A DNA stretch of 64,000 bases from Devosia neptuniae (GTDB lineage Bacteria > Pseudomonadota > Alphaproteobacteria > Rhizobiales > Devosiaceae): positions 3,096,501 through 3,160,500 of the forward strand of contig NZ_CP104965.1 in assembly GCF_025452235.1 (NCBI RefSeq), given 5' to 3'. The notes beneath the pieces were generated by a model that had not been told where the DNA came from, made no database searches, and worked only from the letters and a program-made list of their open reading frames with translations. Both the position numbers and the translations under genes were made by a program. Position 1 is the stretch's first letter; each line of letters opens with the position of its first letter. Shown one piece after another: positions 42,413 to 50,541 of this stretch.

Positions 42413-44710
42413 TCAGACCTTCTCGGTCGCATCCACCTGATAATAGCGGCTATAGGAGCCCATATAGCGCTCGGCGCCGCCCGGATCGCTATATTGGGCG
42501 AGCTTGCGGAAATCGACCTTGTTGAGCACGACGCCGACAATGTCCTCGGCCAGTTCGGGCTCGTGCTCGATCAGCGAGCGGACCAGCCGGCGCGGCGTGC
42601 GGCCCCATTCGGTGACCAGGATAAAGCCATCGGTCCAGGGCAGCACGGCGCGGGCATCCATGACCGGGCCGAGCGGGGGCAGGTCGATGACGACATAGTC
42701 GTAGCTCTGCCGCGCCTCTTCGAGCAGGCTTTGCATGCCGTCCGAGGAGAGGAAATCGCTGCTCTGGCCGGAGGAGGACAGTGCGGGCAGGATATGCAGG
42801 CCACTGCGCGGATCAGCCAGCACGACATCGCGCCAGGATATCGTCCCGCCAATATCCATCAGCCCGCTGGTGGCGCCGGGTGCTACCAGGCGCGTCGAGG
42901 CGGCCTGGCGCAAATCGGCGTCGATCAGCAATACCCGCTCGCCATCGGTGGCGAGCATTTCGGCCAGCGCGACCGAATAGGTGGTCTTGCCTTCGCCCGG
43001 CAATACCGAGACCACGCCGATAACGGCGCTGCGGTCCGGCTTACCGCGCGCCCGCATCACCAGCTTAGCCGATTTCAGCGTTTCGACGAACGCCGTGGTC
43101 GGTCGGTTGGCGCGGCGTTCTTCCACCTGCTTCTTGATCATGCCATGCAGGGCGAGAGCAGCCTTGGTTTGGTCGCCGCGGCTACCCTTGTGCGCGTCGG
43201 GGCCCAGCCGGGGCAGATAGCCCAGGAAGCGCAGGCCCAGCTCGTTCCCGACCTGATCGCCAATGCGGAAGGTGCGTTCGCGCAATTCGTTGAACGTGCC
43301 GAACATCAGCCCCAGGAACAGCCCGAAAATGACGCCGCCGGCCGCCACGAACAGGGTGCGCGGACCCGAGGCGCTTTCGGGCGCCTGCGCCACGGTGATG
43401 ATGCGAGCCGAGGGAATGGGGAAGGACTGGCGCTGCACCGCTTCTTCGTAGCGCGACAGGAAGGAATTGTAGATCACGCCCAGCGTGGTCGAACGTTGCT
43501 GCAATTCGGTGAGCTTGACCTGCGCCTGATTGGTCTGGGAGGCGAGCTGGCCTTCGGTCTCGATGGCGTCGCGCAGGCTCGCTTCCTGCCGCTGGGCAAT
43601 GGTCAGCTGGCTCTGATACTGCTCGTTCAGCCCTTGCAATTGCGCAAAAATCTGGGCCTGCAGCGCCTGGTTTTCCGCCTTGAGCGCCGTCACCTGGGGG
43701 TGATCCTCGCCATAGGTGGCCGACACTTCGTTGATGCGGCTCTGGATCGAGGCATAACGGATGCGCAGATCGGATATGGTCTTGTCGTCAACGCCCGAGC
43801 CGCTGAGCAGCGCAATGCTGGCGCCGGCAGCCGATGGCCCGGCGTCGATCGTGGCCTGCAGCTGCACGGCCAGCGCGTTAACGCGAGCGCTTTCGGCCTG
43901 GGCCGTGACCAATTGGGCGGTTAGCGCCTGCAGCCGCTGGTTGCTGAGATTTTCGTCCTCGCTGGTCGAAAGCCCGCTTTGCTGGCGATATTCCTCGACG
44001 GCAAGCGTGGCCTGGCGCTGGTTGTCGCCCAGTTCGGTCAGCCGCTGCTGCAGCCAATCGGCGGCCTGCTTGGTCGCGTCGATATCGGCATTAAGCTGGT
44101 CCTGCACGAAGACATTGGCATAAGCAGCGGCAATGCGCTGCGCCAGTTCGGGGCTGGATGCCTCGTAGCCGACGCGGATCACCGCGCTGCGGCCGACACG
44201 CTCGACGAACATATTGGCGCGTAGGGCCCCGGCGGCTTCCTCAGGCGTGGCCTGCAAATCGTCCGGATCAGCCTCGGGCGAACCCAGGATCGGGCTCAGC
44301 AGACCGAGCAGCATGCCCTTGACGCGCCCGCTGAAGGAGGGCGGCGGATTGAGGAATTCCCGATCCGTCATCAGGTTTTCCGCTTGCGCCACCGCAGTGG
44401 CAATCCGGCTCGAGCGCATCACCTCGATCTGGTTGAGCACTTCGGATTCAAGATCGACTGCGCTGGTCTGGGGCGCGATGTCGCTGACAGAATCCTTCAA
44501 ATTCTTGTCGAGCAGGATCTGACTGGTTGCCACATAGCTTTTGGGCGCCAGCATCAGGTAGATCACGGCCAGCATCAGGCCCAGCCCGAGGCAGAGCAGC
44601 AGCACGCGCAACTGCCGGCGCAGGATCGAGAACAGGCGATCGACATCGAGCAGCCCGCGATCGGAGCTGTGAGGGTCGGACATGGCCGGCAATTGGCTCC
44701 GTTCAAGCAT
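42413..44710 (-). CDS. Wzc/ExoP-like polysaccharide co-polymerase and tyrosine autokinase
   Basis: A 765-residue inner-membrane protein. The N-terminal Wzz domain starts with a helix (VLLLCLGLGLMLAVIYLM), a long periplasmic coiled-coil stretch follows (about 180-440), and a second helix (TLFVAAGGVIFGLFLGLMFG) precedes the cytoplasmic BY-kinase. The kinase shows Walker A LPGEGKTT, Walker A' VLLIDADLRQ and Walker B YDYVVIDLPPLG. The C-terminal tail has a tyrosine cluster (RYMGSYSRYY) that would be autophosphorylated to control chain length. Start ATG 44710 has GGAAGGAAG upstream and overlaps the glycosyltransferase stop by 8 nt; a frame further upstream is an overlap artefact. Confidence 0.9.
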   Translation of the reverse strand: MLERSQLPAMSDPHSSDRGLLDVDRLFSILRRQLRVLLLCLGLGLMLAVIYLMLAPKSYVATSQILLDKNLKDSVSDIAPQTSAVDLESEVLNQIEVMRSSRIATAVAQAENLMTDREFLNPPPSFSGRVKGMLLGLLSPILGSPEADPDDLQATPEEAAGALRANMFVERVGRSAVIRVGYEASSPELAQRIAAAYANVFVQDQLNADIDATKQAADWLQQRLTELGDNQRQATLAVEEYRQQSGLSTSEDENLSNQRLQALTAQLVTAQAESARVNALAVQLQATIDAGPSAAGASIALLSGSGVDDKTISDLRIRYASIQSRINEVSATYGEDHPQVTALKAENQALQAQIFAQLQGLNEQYQSQLTIAQRQEASLRDAIETEGQLASQTNQAQVKLTELQQRSTTLGVIYNSFLSRYEEAVQRQSFPIPSARIITVAQAPESASGPRTLFVAAGGVIFGLFLGLMFGTFNELRERTFRIGDQVGNELGLRFLGYLPRLGPDAHKGSRGDQTKAALALHGMIKKQVEERRANRPTTAFVETLKSAKLVMRARGKPDRSAVIGVVSVLPGEGKTTYSVALAEMLATDGERVLLIDADLRQAASTRLVAPGATSGLMDIGGTISWRDVVLADPRSGLHILPALSSSGQSSDFLSSDGMQSLLEEARQSYDYVVIDLPPLGPVMDARAVLPWTDGFILVTEWGRTPRRLVRSLIEHEPELAEDIVGVVLNKVDFRKLAQYSDPGGAERYMGSYSRYYQVDATEKV

Positions 44711-45617
44711 GTGACTGGCTTCCTTCCGTTGGCTGGCCATAGAGAACGGCCTGTTTGGCGCCAAAAATGCCGCCGATGACGCCGACATGCAGGGCGCCGC
44801 GCAGCAGGTTTTTCCTCCAGCGCGATGGCGAGAATAGGGTCAAAATGGTCATGACCCCGCAAAACGCCGCTTTGCCTGATGCAATCGCGGCAGCTTTGAT
44901 ATTGGCCACGACACCTTGGCTCAGATGCGTGCCATGGGTCTGCCCGGCCCGAAACCGGCGCTGCACCAGCCAGCCCACGGCGGCGCGATTGGGCGGTACG
45001 ATCTCGGTGACCAGCGCGTCAGGCGCAAAGGCGATACGGCCACCCATGCCCGAAAGGGCATAGAAAAACTGGGTGTCTTCACCACCCGATCGCCCGAGCG
45101 CCAGGTCGAAGCGCAACGAATTATAGGGCGCGACCCAGCGGATCAGGGCGTTGCAGGTATAGCCGGTGCGGATTTGTCCATCGACATAGACAGGCAGTGT
45201 GGAGTGGAAATCCCCCTCGACCATCCATTGCGGTGCGTCGGGACCATAAATGGCTTCGACCGGCCCCAGCACGACATCGGCCTGTTCCGCCTCGGCTGTC
45301 GCCAACAGCGCCGTCAGCCAGTGTTCGGTGACCAGTTCGTCATCATCGACAAAGGCGATGAAATCGGCGTCCGCCGCATCGAGGCACGCATTGCGGGCAA
45401 TCGAGATATTAGAGGCGGGGCTATGCACATAATGGATCGGGAACGGGAAATCCGCCGCCAGCGCCGCGACCATCGTGCCGGCTGACGGCGTCGTGTCATT
45501 GTCCGAGACGATCACGCGAATGCGGGCGCCATTGGTCGCAATCTTGGCGACCGAAGCCAGGGTCTCGGCCAGATAGGGACGGCGATAGGTGCAGATGCAG
45601 ATGTCGACGCTGGTCAT
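44703..45617 (-). CDS. Family 2 glycosyltransferase
   Basis: A 304-residue GT-A-fold glycosyltransferase: MTSVDICICTYRRPYLAETLASVA opens the nucleotide-binding domain, SNISIARNACLDAADADFIAFVDDDEL carries the metal-binding DDD, and a C-terminal hydrophobic stretch (VANIKAAAIASGKAAFCGVMTILTLF) suggests membrane association. It transfers a sugar onto a lipid-linked repeat unit. The start ATG 45617 overlaps the upstream gene by 4 nt and has GGAG 8 nt before it. It lies in a four-gene polysaccharide operon. Confidence 0.9.
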   Translation of the reverse strand: MTSVDICICTYRRPYLAETLASVAKIATNGARIRVIVSDNDTTPSAGTMVAALAADFPFPIHYVHSPASNISIARNACLDAADADFIAFVDDDELVTEHWLTALLATAEAEQADVVLGPVEAIYGPDAPQWMVEGDFHSTLPVYVDGQIRTGYTCNALIRWVAPYNSLRFDLALGRSGGEDTQFFYALSGMGGRIAFAPDALVTEIVPPNRAAVGWLVQRRFRAGQTHGTHLSQGVVANIKAAAIASGKAAFCGVMTILTLFSPSRWRKNLLRGALHVGVIGGIFGAKQAVLYGQPTEGSQSHA

Positions 45618-46630
45618 GCGCGCTTGGCTCCAAAACCTGAAGTGGCGGCCTGCGCCAGATGCAGCCAGAAGCCCGAGGACCAGGCCAGGTGCATGATCAT
45701 GGCGGCAAAGCCCACCAGCGGCGCGCCGCTCATGGGCAGGCCATATTCGGTGAAATGCTTGCGCGTGGCGACAAAGCCCATGGCAAGGCAGAGCGCGCAC
45801 CAGGCCAGCAGCGGGATCAGCGCCACCCAATGCACGAAGCTCAGCGCCGCCAGCACTACGGCCGGCAGGATGGCCAGCGGCAGCATCTGGCGGATACGCG
45901 GAATGACGCGATGCTTGAGCACATTGCGCGCCCGCCCGCGGCCATAGCCGAAATATTGCTTGAACAGGCCCGAGGGGGTCGAGCGCGGATAATAGGTCAT
46001 CTCGGTCGCGTCGGTCAGCCAGATGCGATAGCCGGCCTGCCTCAGGCGGTGGTCGAGCTCGGCATCCTCATTATGCCGGAAGGTCTCGTCATAGCCGCCG
46101 ACCGCGCGATAGGCCGGAATGCTCATCAGGGCATGGTGCCCATGGTCGACAAAGGCGCCGCCCTTGCCGGTGCGATGGGCCGAACCGCCCGTGCCGACCA
46201 GCGAGTTCTGTGCCGTCGCCACCGCCCGCTGAAAAGTGTTCTGGCCCACCGTGGTCATCGGGACCACGACGCTATCGGCGCCGATGGTCTGTGCCTCCAG
46301 CACTAAGGCGCGGCAATAGTCCGCCGGATACTCGCCATGTGCATCGATGCGGATCACATAATCGAGCCCATCGCCGAACTGCGCCACCGCCTGGTTCATC
46401 GCCGCGCTCTGGATGCGCTTGGGATTATGCGCCAGCTGCACCGGCTCGCCCCGGGCAATGAAGCTCTCAACAATGGCCGGCGTGCCATCGGTGCTGCCAC
46501 CATCGATCACCACCACGGGCCAATCCATTGCCTTGGCTTCCACCAGCAATTGTTCGAGCAGGTGGGCAATGTGCTTGGCCTCATTGAGCGTGGGCACGGC
46601 GATCAGGCATTTGCCGGTGGGCAAGCTCAT
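45614..46630 (-). CDS. ExoA-like family 2 glycosyltransferase
   Basis: A 338-residue glycosyltransferase resembling succinoglycan ExoA: LIAVPTLNEAKHIAHLLEQLL, VVVIDGGSTDGTPAIVESF, YVIRIDAHGEYPADYC (DxD-type metal site) and HNEDAELDHRLRQAGYRIWLTD, followed by two or more C-terminal membrane helices (LAILPAVVLAALSFVHWVALIPLLAWCALCLAMGFVA). It adds a sugar to a growing exopolysaccharide unit. Start ATG 46630 with AGGAAG 5 nt upstream; 4-nt overlap with the preceding gene. The long open frame beyond this start is antisense-like noise. Confidence 0.9.
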   Translation of the reverse strand: MSLPTGKCLIAVPTLNEAKHIAHLLEQLLVEAKAMDWPVVVIDGGSTDGTPAIVESFIARGEPVQLAHNPKRIQSAAMNQAVAQFGDGLDYVIRIDAHGEYPADYCRALVLEAQTIGADSVVVPMTTVGQNTFQRAVATAQNSLVGTGGSAHRTGKGGAFVDHGHHALMSIPAYRAVGGYDETFRHNEDAELDHRLRQAGYRIWLTDATEMTYYPRSTPSGLFKQYFGYGRGRARNVLKHRVIPRIRQMLPLAILPAVVLAALSFVHWVALIPLLAWCALCLAMGFVATRKHFTEYGLPMSGAPLVGFAAMIMHLAWSSGFWLHLAQAATSGFGAKRA

Positions 46631-47781
46631 GCGGCTTCCTGTTCTGGCTGCGAGCTGCTGCCAAGCTGTTGCAGCCGTTCCACCAATTGGCGGCAATCGG
46701 CGTCGTGAAACGAGAAATTGGCCGGGTCTTGCTCCAGCACGGCCGAAGCCAGCGCCTGCAGCCGGGTTGCGTCGAGTTCGCCCAAGGCCGCGGCCAGCGT
46801 GCCCGCTTCGATATCGGGTACGGTAATGCCGATGCCCAGCCGCTGGGTGAAGGCCGAGGTTTCCGTGCCGGCCAGCGTCACCGGGATGGCGCCGTGAAAG
46901 CTGCCCTCGTAAATACGGTTGGGCAGCAGCCATTGCGAATTCTTGCCGGCCTCGAAAAAGTCGATGGCCCAGGCCAGGTGCACATCCGAATAGATCGAGG
47001 CCAGATCGTCGGGATTGCGATATTCGCCGTCGAACCGCAGATAGGGCTCGGCGTCCACAAAGCCGTGGAAGTCCTCGAACTCACTGAGCGCCGGACGGCC
47101 GCGCAGGATCACCTGCACGCGCCCGCTCATCGCCCGGGAGAAGGTCGCCAAAGCGTCCAGCGACCGGCGGCAGCGCAAGGCGCCGAACCAGCCGATCTTG
47201 ATCACGCCGGTATCGGGCAATCCCAGCGCCGGATTGCTGCCGCGCTCGGTGCTGTGCGGCACCTTGTTTTCCACCAGCAGCGCGGGCAGGGGACCCAATC
47301 CGCCAAGATGGTTGGAAATGAAGGCGGGCGAGCTGGTCATCAGCAGGGATGCCGGCTGCGCCCAGCGCCGTTCCGCGCCCCGCATGGCCTGGCCGATCAG
47401 GTCGGTGCGCAGCAGCAGGCGGTGAATATCGAGGCATTCATAGACAATGGGGATCGTACCGCCCCAATGCGCCTGCAGCCGTCCGGCCAGCGGCAGCATT
47501 TCGAGGTTCCGCGCGATGATGACGTCCGGCGGCGGCAAATGCCCCAGACGCCGCACGATCGACATGGCCGCTGATACCACCGCCATGATGCGCTGGGCGA
47601 ACCGCGCATCGAAGGTTTCACCCAATTGCACGGCGTGGGTGACCGGCAGATCGGGCATGGCGACGCCGGAGCGGCGGAAGCCGGCAGCGACGATTTCCGC
47701 GCCGCCTGTCTTCAGCATGCCTATACGGCGGCCGACCGCTGGGTCGGCCAGGTTGGGAACCAGGTAAAGTACCCTTAGCAA
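46627..47781 (-). CDS. Group 1-like glycosyltransferase
   Basis: A 384-residue protein with a GT-B-like fold: LLRVLYLVPNLADPAVGRRIGMLKTGGAEIVAAGFRR at the start, PPDVIIARNLEMLPLAGRL, PIVYECLDIHRL, IGWFGALRCRRSLDALATFSRAM, and WLLPNRIYEGSFHGAIPVTLAGTETSAF near the donor-binding end. The start is chosen as TTG 47781 because GCAGGAGA sits 7 nt before it and the Rossmann strand begins at once; an ATG at 47862 is in frame but lacks a ribosome-binding site. It is the first gene of the exopolysaccharide operon. Confidence 0.82.
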   Translation of the reverse strand: MLRVLYLVPNLADPAVGRRIGMLKTGGAEIVAAGFRRSGVAMPDLPVTHAVQLGETFDARFAQRIMAVVSAAMSIVRRLGHLPPPDVIIARNLEMLPLAGRLQAHWGGTIPIVYECLDIHRLLLRTDLIGQAMRGAERRWAQPASLLMTSSPAFISNHLGGLGPLPALLVENKVPHSTERGSNPALGLPDTGVIKIGWFGALRCRRSLDALATFSRAMSGRVQVILRGRPALSEFEDFHGFVDAEPYLRFDGEYRNPDDLASIYSDVHLAWAIDFFEAGKNSQWLLPNRIYEGSFHGAIPVTLAGTETSAFTQRLGIGITVPDIEAGTLAAALGELDATRLQALASAVLEQDPANFSFHDADCRQLVERLQQLGSSSQPEQEAA

Positions 47782-48262
47782 CGTTGCGTCTCCTGCCTGC
47801 CGGCCCGCCACGATCCAGGAATGGATCGCGATTCCGGCTCTCGCTGGCACTGGGTTGCGCATTTGAGGCGGCCTAGGCCTCGTAGCGCTCCATGCACCAG
47901 GTCAGTTTTATCAACTTGCGCTCATTCAAGGCTGCTGCCCACGACGGATCGCGAGCGGTCATCACTTCTGTGACTCGGTTTACGGCGAAGGGCACACTGC
48001 GCCCTCCGGGGCCACCCGAAGGCGGCGGTCGAAGCAGTGGCGCTAGTTAACGCGGGCGTGATGGAAGGGGTCAATACGAGTGGCCGGGGAACAGGTCTGC
48101 GACCAGCGCATGCGTCCGGCACACTCTACGGCCGTCAATAAAATGAAGTATTACAAGGATTTGTCGAGCAAAGCTGGAGCTTTGATTCCGAATGAGGTTT
48201 GTAGAAACAAATCGGCCCGCGCCTTGACGGTGCGGGCCGTGCCACGAAAAAGCCTGGAAAGG
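47782..48262. other. Intergenic region before the polysaccharide operon
   Basis: About 480 nt between the glycosyltransferase and HupE genes, both on the minus strand. It should contain the promoter of the exopolysaccharide operon. Apart from the HupE terminator at its right end I see no convincing gene, palindrome or RNA. Confidence 0.4.
48213..48239 (-). terminator. Rho-independent terminator of hupE
   Basis: A stem of about 11 bp with one mismatch, CGGCCCGC(GCC) at 48213-48223 with (GGT)GCGGGCCG at 48229-48239, followed on the minus strand by ATTTGTTTC. It lies 24 nt behind the HupE stop. Confidence 0.75.
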
Positions 48263-48850
48263 TCAGAGCCAGCCGGCCAGGATTCCAACGCCGCCAATAG
48301 CAAAGGCGCCGCCCGCAACCTGCGCTGCGAGCTTGCCATGCCGGCCGATCAGGCGGGCAATGCCGAAAGCCGCCGCGATACCAGCCAGATGGAGCAGGGC
48401 GGTCGAGATCGCGAAGCCCGCTGCATAGGCGATGCCGCTCGAATCCGCTGGCATTTCCGCGCCATGGGCATGACCGTGGAACACGGCGAACACGCCAACC
48501 AGCGCCATGGCAGCTGCCACCGGCATCGGTCGGCCCCACGCCGCCGCTGCGCCGATGACAACGCTCGACAGCGCAATGCCCAATTCGACGAAGGGTAGAT
48601 CGATCTGCGCCGCACCCAGGATGAAGCCGACAATCATCATGCCAACAAAGGACAGCGGCACCAGCCATAGGACGCGGCCGCCCAGCACATAGGCAAACAC
48701 GCCGACCGCCACCATTGCCAGAATATGGTCGAGCCCGCCGATCGGGTGCTCAAAACCATGGAAGAACCCGGCCGTGTGGCCGACCCCTGTATGGGCAAAG
48801 GCGAGGCTGGGGCTGAGGACCAATATGGCCAGGGCAATGATAAGACGCAT
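48263..48850 (-). CDS. HupE/UreJ-family membrane protein
   Basis: A 195-residue protein. A signal peptide MRLIIALAILVLSPSLAFA is followed by HTGVGHTAGFFHGFEHPIGGLDHILAMVAVGVFA, the His-rich HupE signature, and about five further helices, with a second His block FHGHAHGAEMPA. HupE/UreJ proteins are nickel (or cobalt) permeases tied to hydrogenase or urease. Neither enzyme is near, so a general Ni/Co uptake role is inferred. ATG 48850 has GGAAGG 6 nt upstream; an earlier ATG (48856) abuts that site and is less likely. Confidence 0.9.
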   Translation of the reverse strand: MRLIIALAILVLSPSLAFAHTGVGHTAGFFHGFEHPIGGLDHILAMVAVGVFAYVLGGRVLWLVPLSFVGMMIVGFILGAAQIDLPFVELGIALSSVVIGAAAAWGRPMPVAAAMALVGVFAVFHGHAHGAEMPADSSGIAYAAGFAISTALLHLAGIAAAFGIARLIGRHGKLAAQVAGGAFAIGGVGILAGWL

Positions 48851-48997
48851 CGTCATCCTTCCGGGGACGCCGCCCCTTGAGTGATCGTTTCCGCCTGAGG
48901 CGCTTCCTGTAACTCGCAAGGGTATTTATTGCTGTGCGGCGTCGTTTGTAAACGGATTCGCGCTACCACCCGGCCCACCACAGAAGAGGCGAAAACA

Positions 48998-49390
48998 ATG
49001 CTGCTGATGATTTTCCTGGTGCTGGCCCTATTGGTCGTGGCGGTACAATTGCCCGGCAGCTACCTCACCAAGCAGGTGGGCGTCGCGGCGCAGATCGGGC
49101 CGCGCGACGATCTGCCCGAGCCCACGCAGGAACTGGGCCGCTCGCGCCGCGCCCTGGCGAACCTGCAGGAAACGCTGCCGATTTTCCTGACACTGGCCGT
49201 GCTGTCCATCATCTACAATGAGCAAGGCTGGGCCTCGCTGGCCGGCGCCGGGCTCTATTTCCTGGCGCGCGCGGCCCATCTGTATTGCTATCTAAAAGGC
49301 CTGTCGCCCTGGCGTTCCGTGTGTTTCCTGGCCGGCTTGCTCGGCTGCTTGATGATGGCTGTGCCGCTGGTTCCACACATCTGGTCATGA
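48998..49390 (+). CDS. MAPEG-family membrane protein
   Basis: A 130-residue protein with four hydrophobic segments: MLLMIFLVLALLVVAVQLPGSYLTKQVG at the start, RSRRALANLQETLPIFLTLAVLSIIYNEQG (the conserved family block with N.QE), GLYFLARAAHLYCYLKGL, and a C-terminal VCFLAGLLGCLMMAVPLV. MAPEG proteins are membrane glutathione transferases/peroxidases or relatives. The ATG at 48998 begins the first helix and has AGAAGAGG upstream. It is divergent from HupE and lies just upstream of tRNA-Trp. Confidence 0.85.
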   Translation: MLLMIFLVLALLVVAVQLPGSYLTKQVGVAAQIGPRDDLPEPTQELGRSRRALANLQETLPIFLTLAVLSIIYNEQGWASLAGAGLYFLARAAHLYCYLKGLSPWRSVCFLAGLLGCLMMAVPLVPHIWS

Positions 49391-49449
49391 ACCTGCTTGA
49401 GGTACTTGCGCGAAGCGATCTTTGCCATTAGACACTGCCGCACGCCTAC

Positions 49450-49525
49450 AGGGGTTTAGCTCAGTTGGTAGAGCATCGGTCTCCAAAACCGAGGGTCGTG
49501 GGTTCGAGTCCCCCAGCCCCTGCCA
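49450..49525 (+). tRNA. tRNA-Trp (anticodon CCA)
   Basis: A 76-nt tRNA with encoded CCA end. The acceptor stem AGGGGTT pairs with AGCCCCT (one G-T), the D arm is GCTCAGTTGGTAGAGC, the anticodon stem-loop TCGGT-CTCCAAA-ACCGA has CCA at 49483-49485, and the T loop is TTCGAGT. The T stem GTGGG/CCCCC has one T-C mismatch. In many Rhizobiales tRNA-Trp precedes secE directly; here 2.8 kb of other genes lie between. Confidence 0.97.
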
Positions 49526-49554
49526 GGCGTAATCATTGATTTAGAACTATTTTT

Positions 49555-49583
49555 CGCCCGGTACCCTGCCAGCCGGGCGTTTT
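49555..49583 (+). terminator. Terminator after tRNA-Trp
   Basis: A 7-bp stem, CGCCCGG (49555-49561) with CCGGGCG (49573-49579), followed by TTTT, 30 nt behind the tRNA. The A/T-rich stretch before it may let it work in both directions. Confidence 0.75.
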
Positions 49584-49597
49584 GCTCGTGGCCCCGT

Positions 49598-49706
49598 TTG
49601 ACTCCGGGTCAATAATTTGCGATTTATGGTGCCCCTAAGCATGTTGCTTGGGGAAACTCCGCCCGGACGCATATGCGGATGGGCCTTAAATGGCAGAACG
49701 ACACAC
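49598..49706 (+). promoter_or_regulatory. Structured leader of the cold-shock gene
   Basis: The region before csp holds a possible -35 (TTGACT near 49598), a hairpin CCCC-AAGC/GCTT-GGGG with a bulged T (49632-49653), and the palindrome CGCATATGCG (49668-49677). Long structured leaders are common in cold-induced csp mRNAs; a temperature role is inferred. Confidence 0.45.
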
Positions 49707-49916
49707 ATGGCCACTACTGGCACCGTAAAATTCTTCAACACCACCAAGGGCTTCGGCTTCATTTCGCCCGAAAATGGCGAAAAGGACGCTTTTGTCCACA
49801 TCTCCGCTGTGCAGAAGTCGGGCCTGCAGGGCCTGTATGAGGGCGACAAGGTGACGTACGAGCTCGAGACCGGCCGCGATGGCAAGGTTTCGGCTACGAA
49901 CCTGACGCTGCTCTAA
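49707..49916 (+). CDS. cspA: CspA-family cold-shock protein
   Basis: A 69-residue cold-shock domain protein: MATTGTVKFFNTTKGFGFISPENGEKDAFVHISAVQ includes RNP1 (KGFGFI) and RNP2 (FVHIS). It binds single-stranded RNA or DNA and melts mRNA structure. Only one domain and the usual length. The open frame extends upstream, but MATTGTVKFF at 49707 is the family start. The gene has its own leader and terminator, so it is monocistronic. Whether it is cold-induced cannot be told from sequence. The gene symbol is by family resemblance. Confidence 0.93.
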   Translation: MATTGTVKFFNTTKGFGFISPENGEKDAFVHISAVQKSGLQGLYEGDKVTYELETGRDGKVSATNLTLL

Positions 49917-49965
49917 GCGAATTCAAGGATCGCGCCCGCCGATGGCGGTCGCAACCGATCAGGAG

Positions 49966-49997
49966 CCACCGGCGCGTTCATCGCCCGGTGGTTTTTT
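49966..49997 (+). terminator. Terminator of the cold-shock gene
   Basis: A 7-bp stem, CCACCGG (49966-49972) with CCGGTGG (49985-49991), followed by a T6 run. It begins 50 nt behind the csp stop. Confidence 0.9.
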
Positions 49998-50059
49998 GTT
50001 TTGGTCGGGTAGCGGCGCATGGCGGGCGGCCGTGACTTAAGCCGCCCCCGTTCAGCTAT

Positions 50060-50413
50060 TCACCCGTTCAGCGGGCGTGGAAGCACAAGGTCGTTGACCT
50101 TATAGATGTGGAATTCGCTGTCCGCGACGGCATCCAGCATCTTGAACTTCTCGACGAAAGCCGGGTCGGCGAAGAATTCGTCGACATTGTTCTCATCGCG
50201 GATCGCCTCGATGTTCACTACGGTTTTGCCGTCTGTGCTCTTGGACAAATTGCTCCATAAAAATCCCTCCTTTCGCTCCGCGACGTAGTGCACGACGTCC
50301 TGGATGATCCTGAATGCTTCCTCCTGCTTGCCGGGATGAGCATGGATGACATTGACGACGAACACGGTGGGCTGGGGAGCGAAGGCAAATTCGGCCTTAG
50401 GGGCAGAGGTCAT
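50060..50413 (-). CDS. ABM-like (antibiotic biosynthesis monooxygenase domain) protein
   Basis: A 117-residue dimeric alpha-beta-barrel protein: TVFVVNVIHAHPGKQEEAFRIIQDVVHYVAERKEGFLWSNLSKSTDGKTVVNIEAIRDENNVDEFFADPAFVEKFKML is the ABM fold. Members include cofactorless monooxygenases acting on quinones and haem-degrading proteins. Active-site residues are not diagnostic. The start ATG 50413 is the first ATG; an upstream TTG is unlikely. It is divergent from a LysR gene and probably controlled by it. Confidence 0.82.
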   Translation of the reverse strand: MTSAPKAEFAFAPQPTVFVVNVIHAHPGKQEEAFRIIQDVVHYVAERKEGFLWSNLSKSTDGKTVVNIEAIRDENNVDEFFADPAFVEKFKMLDAVADSEFHIYKVNDLVLPRPLNG

Positions 50414-50509
50414 GAGATATCCAATCAAAGTCGCCGGCGGGATCTGCCAGCGGCTTGAGAGTTAGCCGGCGACAGCGGCGGAAAAAACAGGCTAATGCTC
50501 CAGACATAT

Positions 50510-50525
50510 CGGACATCTATGTCCG
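50510..50525. promoter_or_regulatory. Perfect inverted repeat between the ABM and LysR genes
   Basis: CGGACAT-ct-ATGTCCG is a perfect 7-bp inverted repeat 16 nt before the LysR ATG and 97 nt from the divergent ABM start. A second AGACAT element lies just to its left (50502-50507). The likely role is a LysR binding site that both autoregulates and controls the ABM gene. Confidence 0.55.
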
Positions 50526-50541
50526 CAATGGAGGCCGCCTC

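Noticed and set aside
47922..48122. A 66-residue frame in the gap before the polysaccharide operon
   Set aside because: No ribosome-binding site, Ser/Arg/Pro-rich, no conserved feature.
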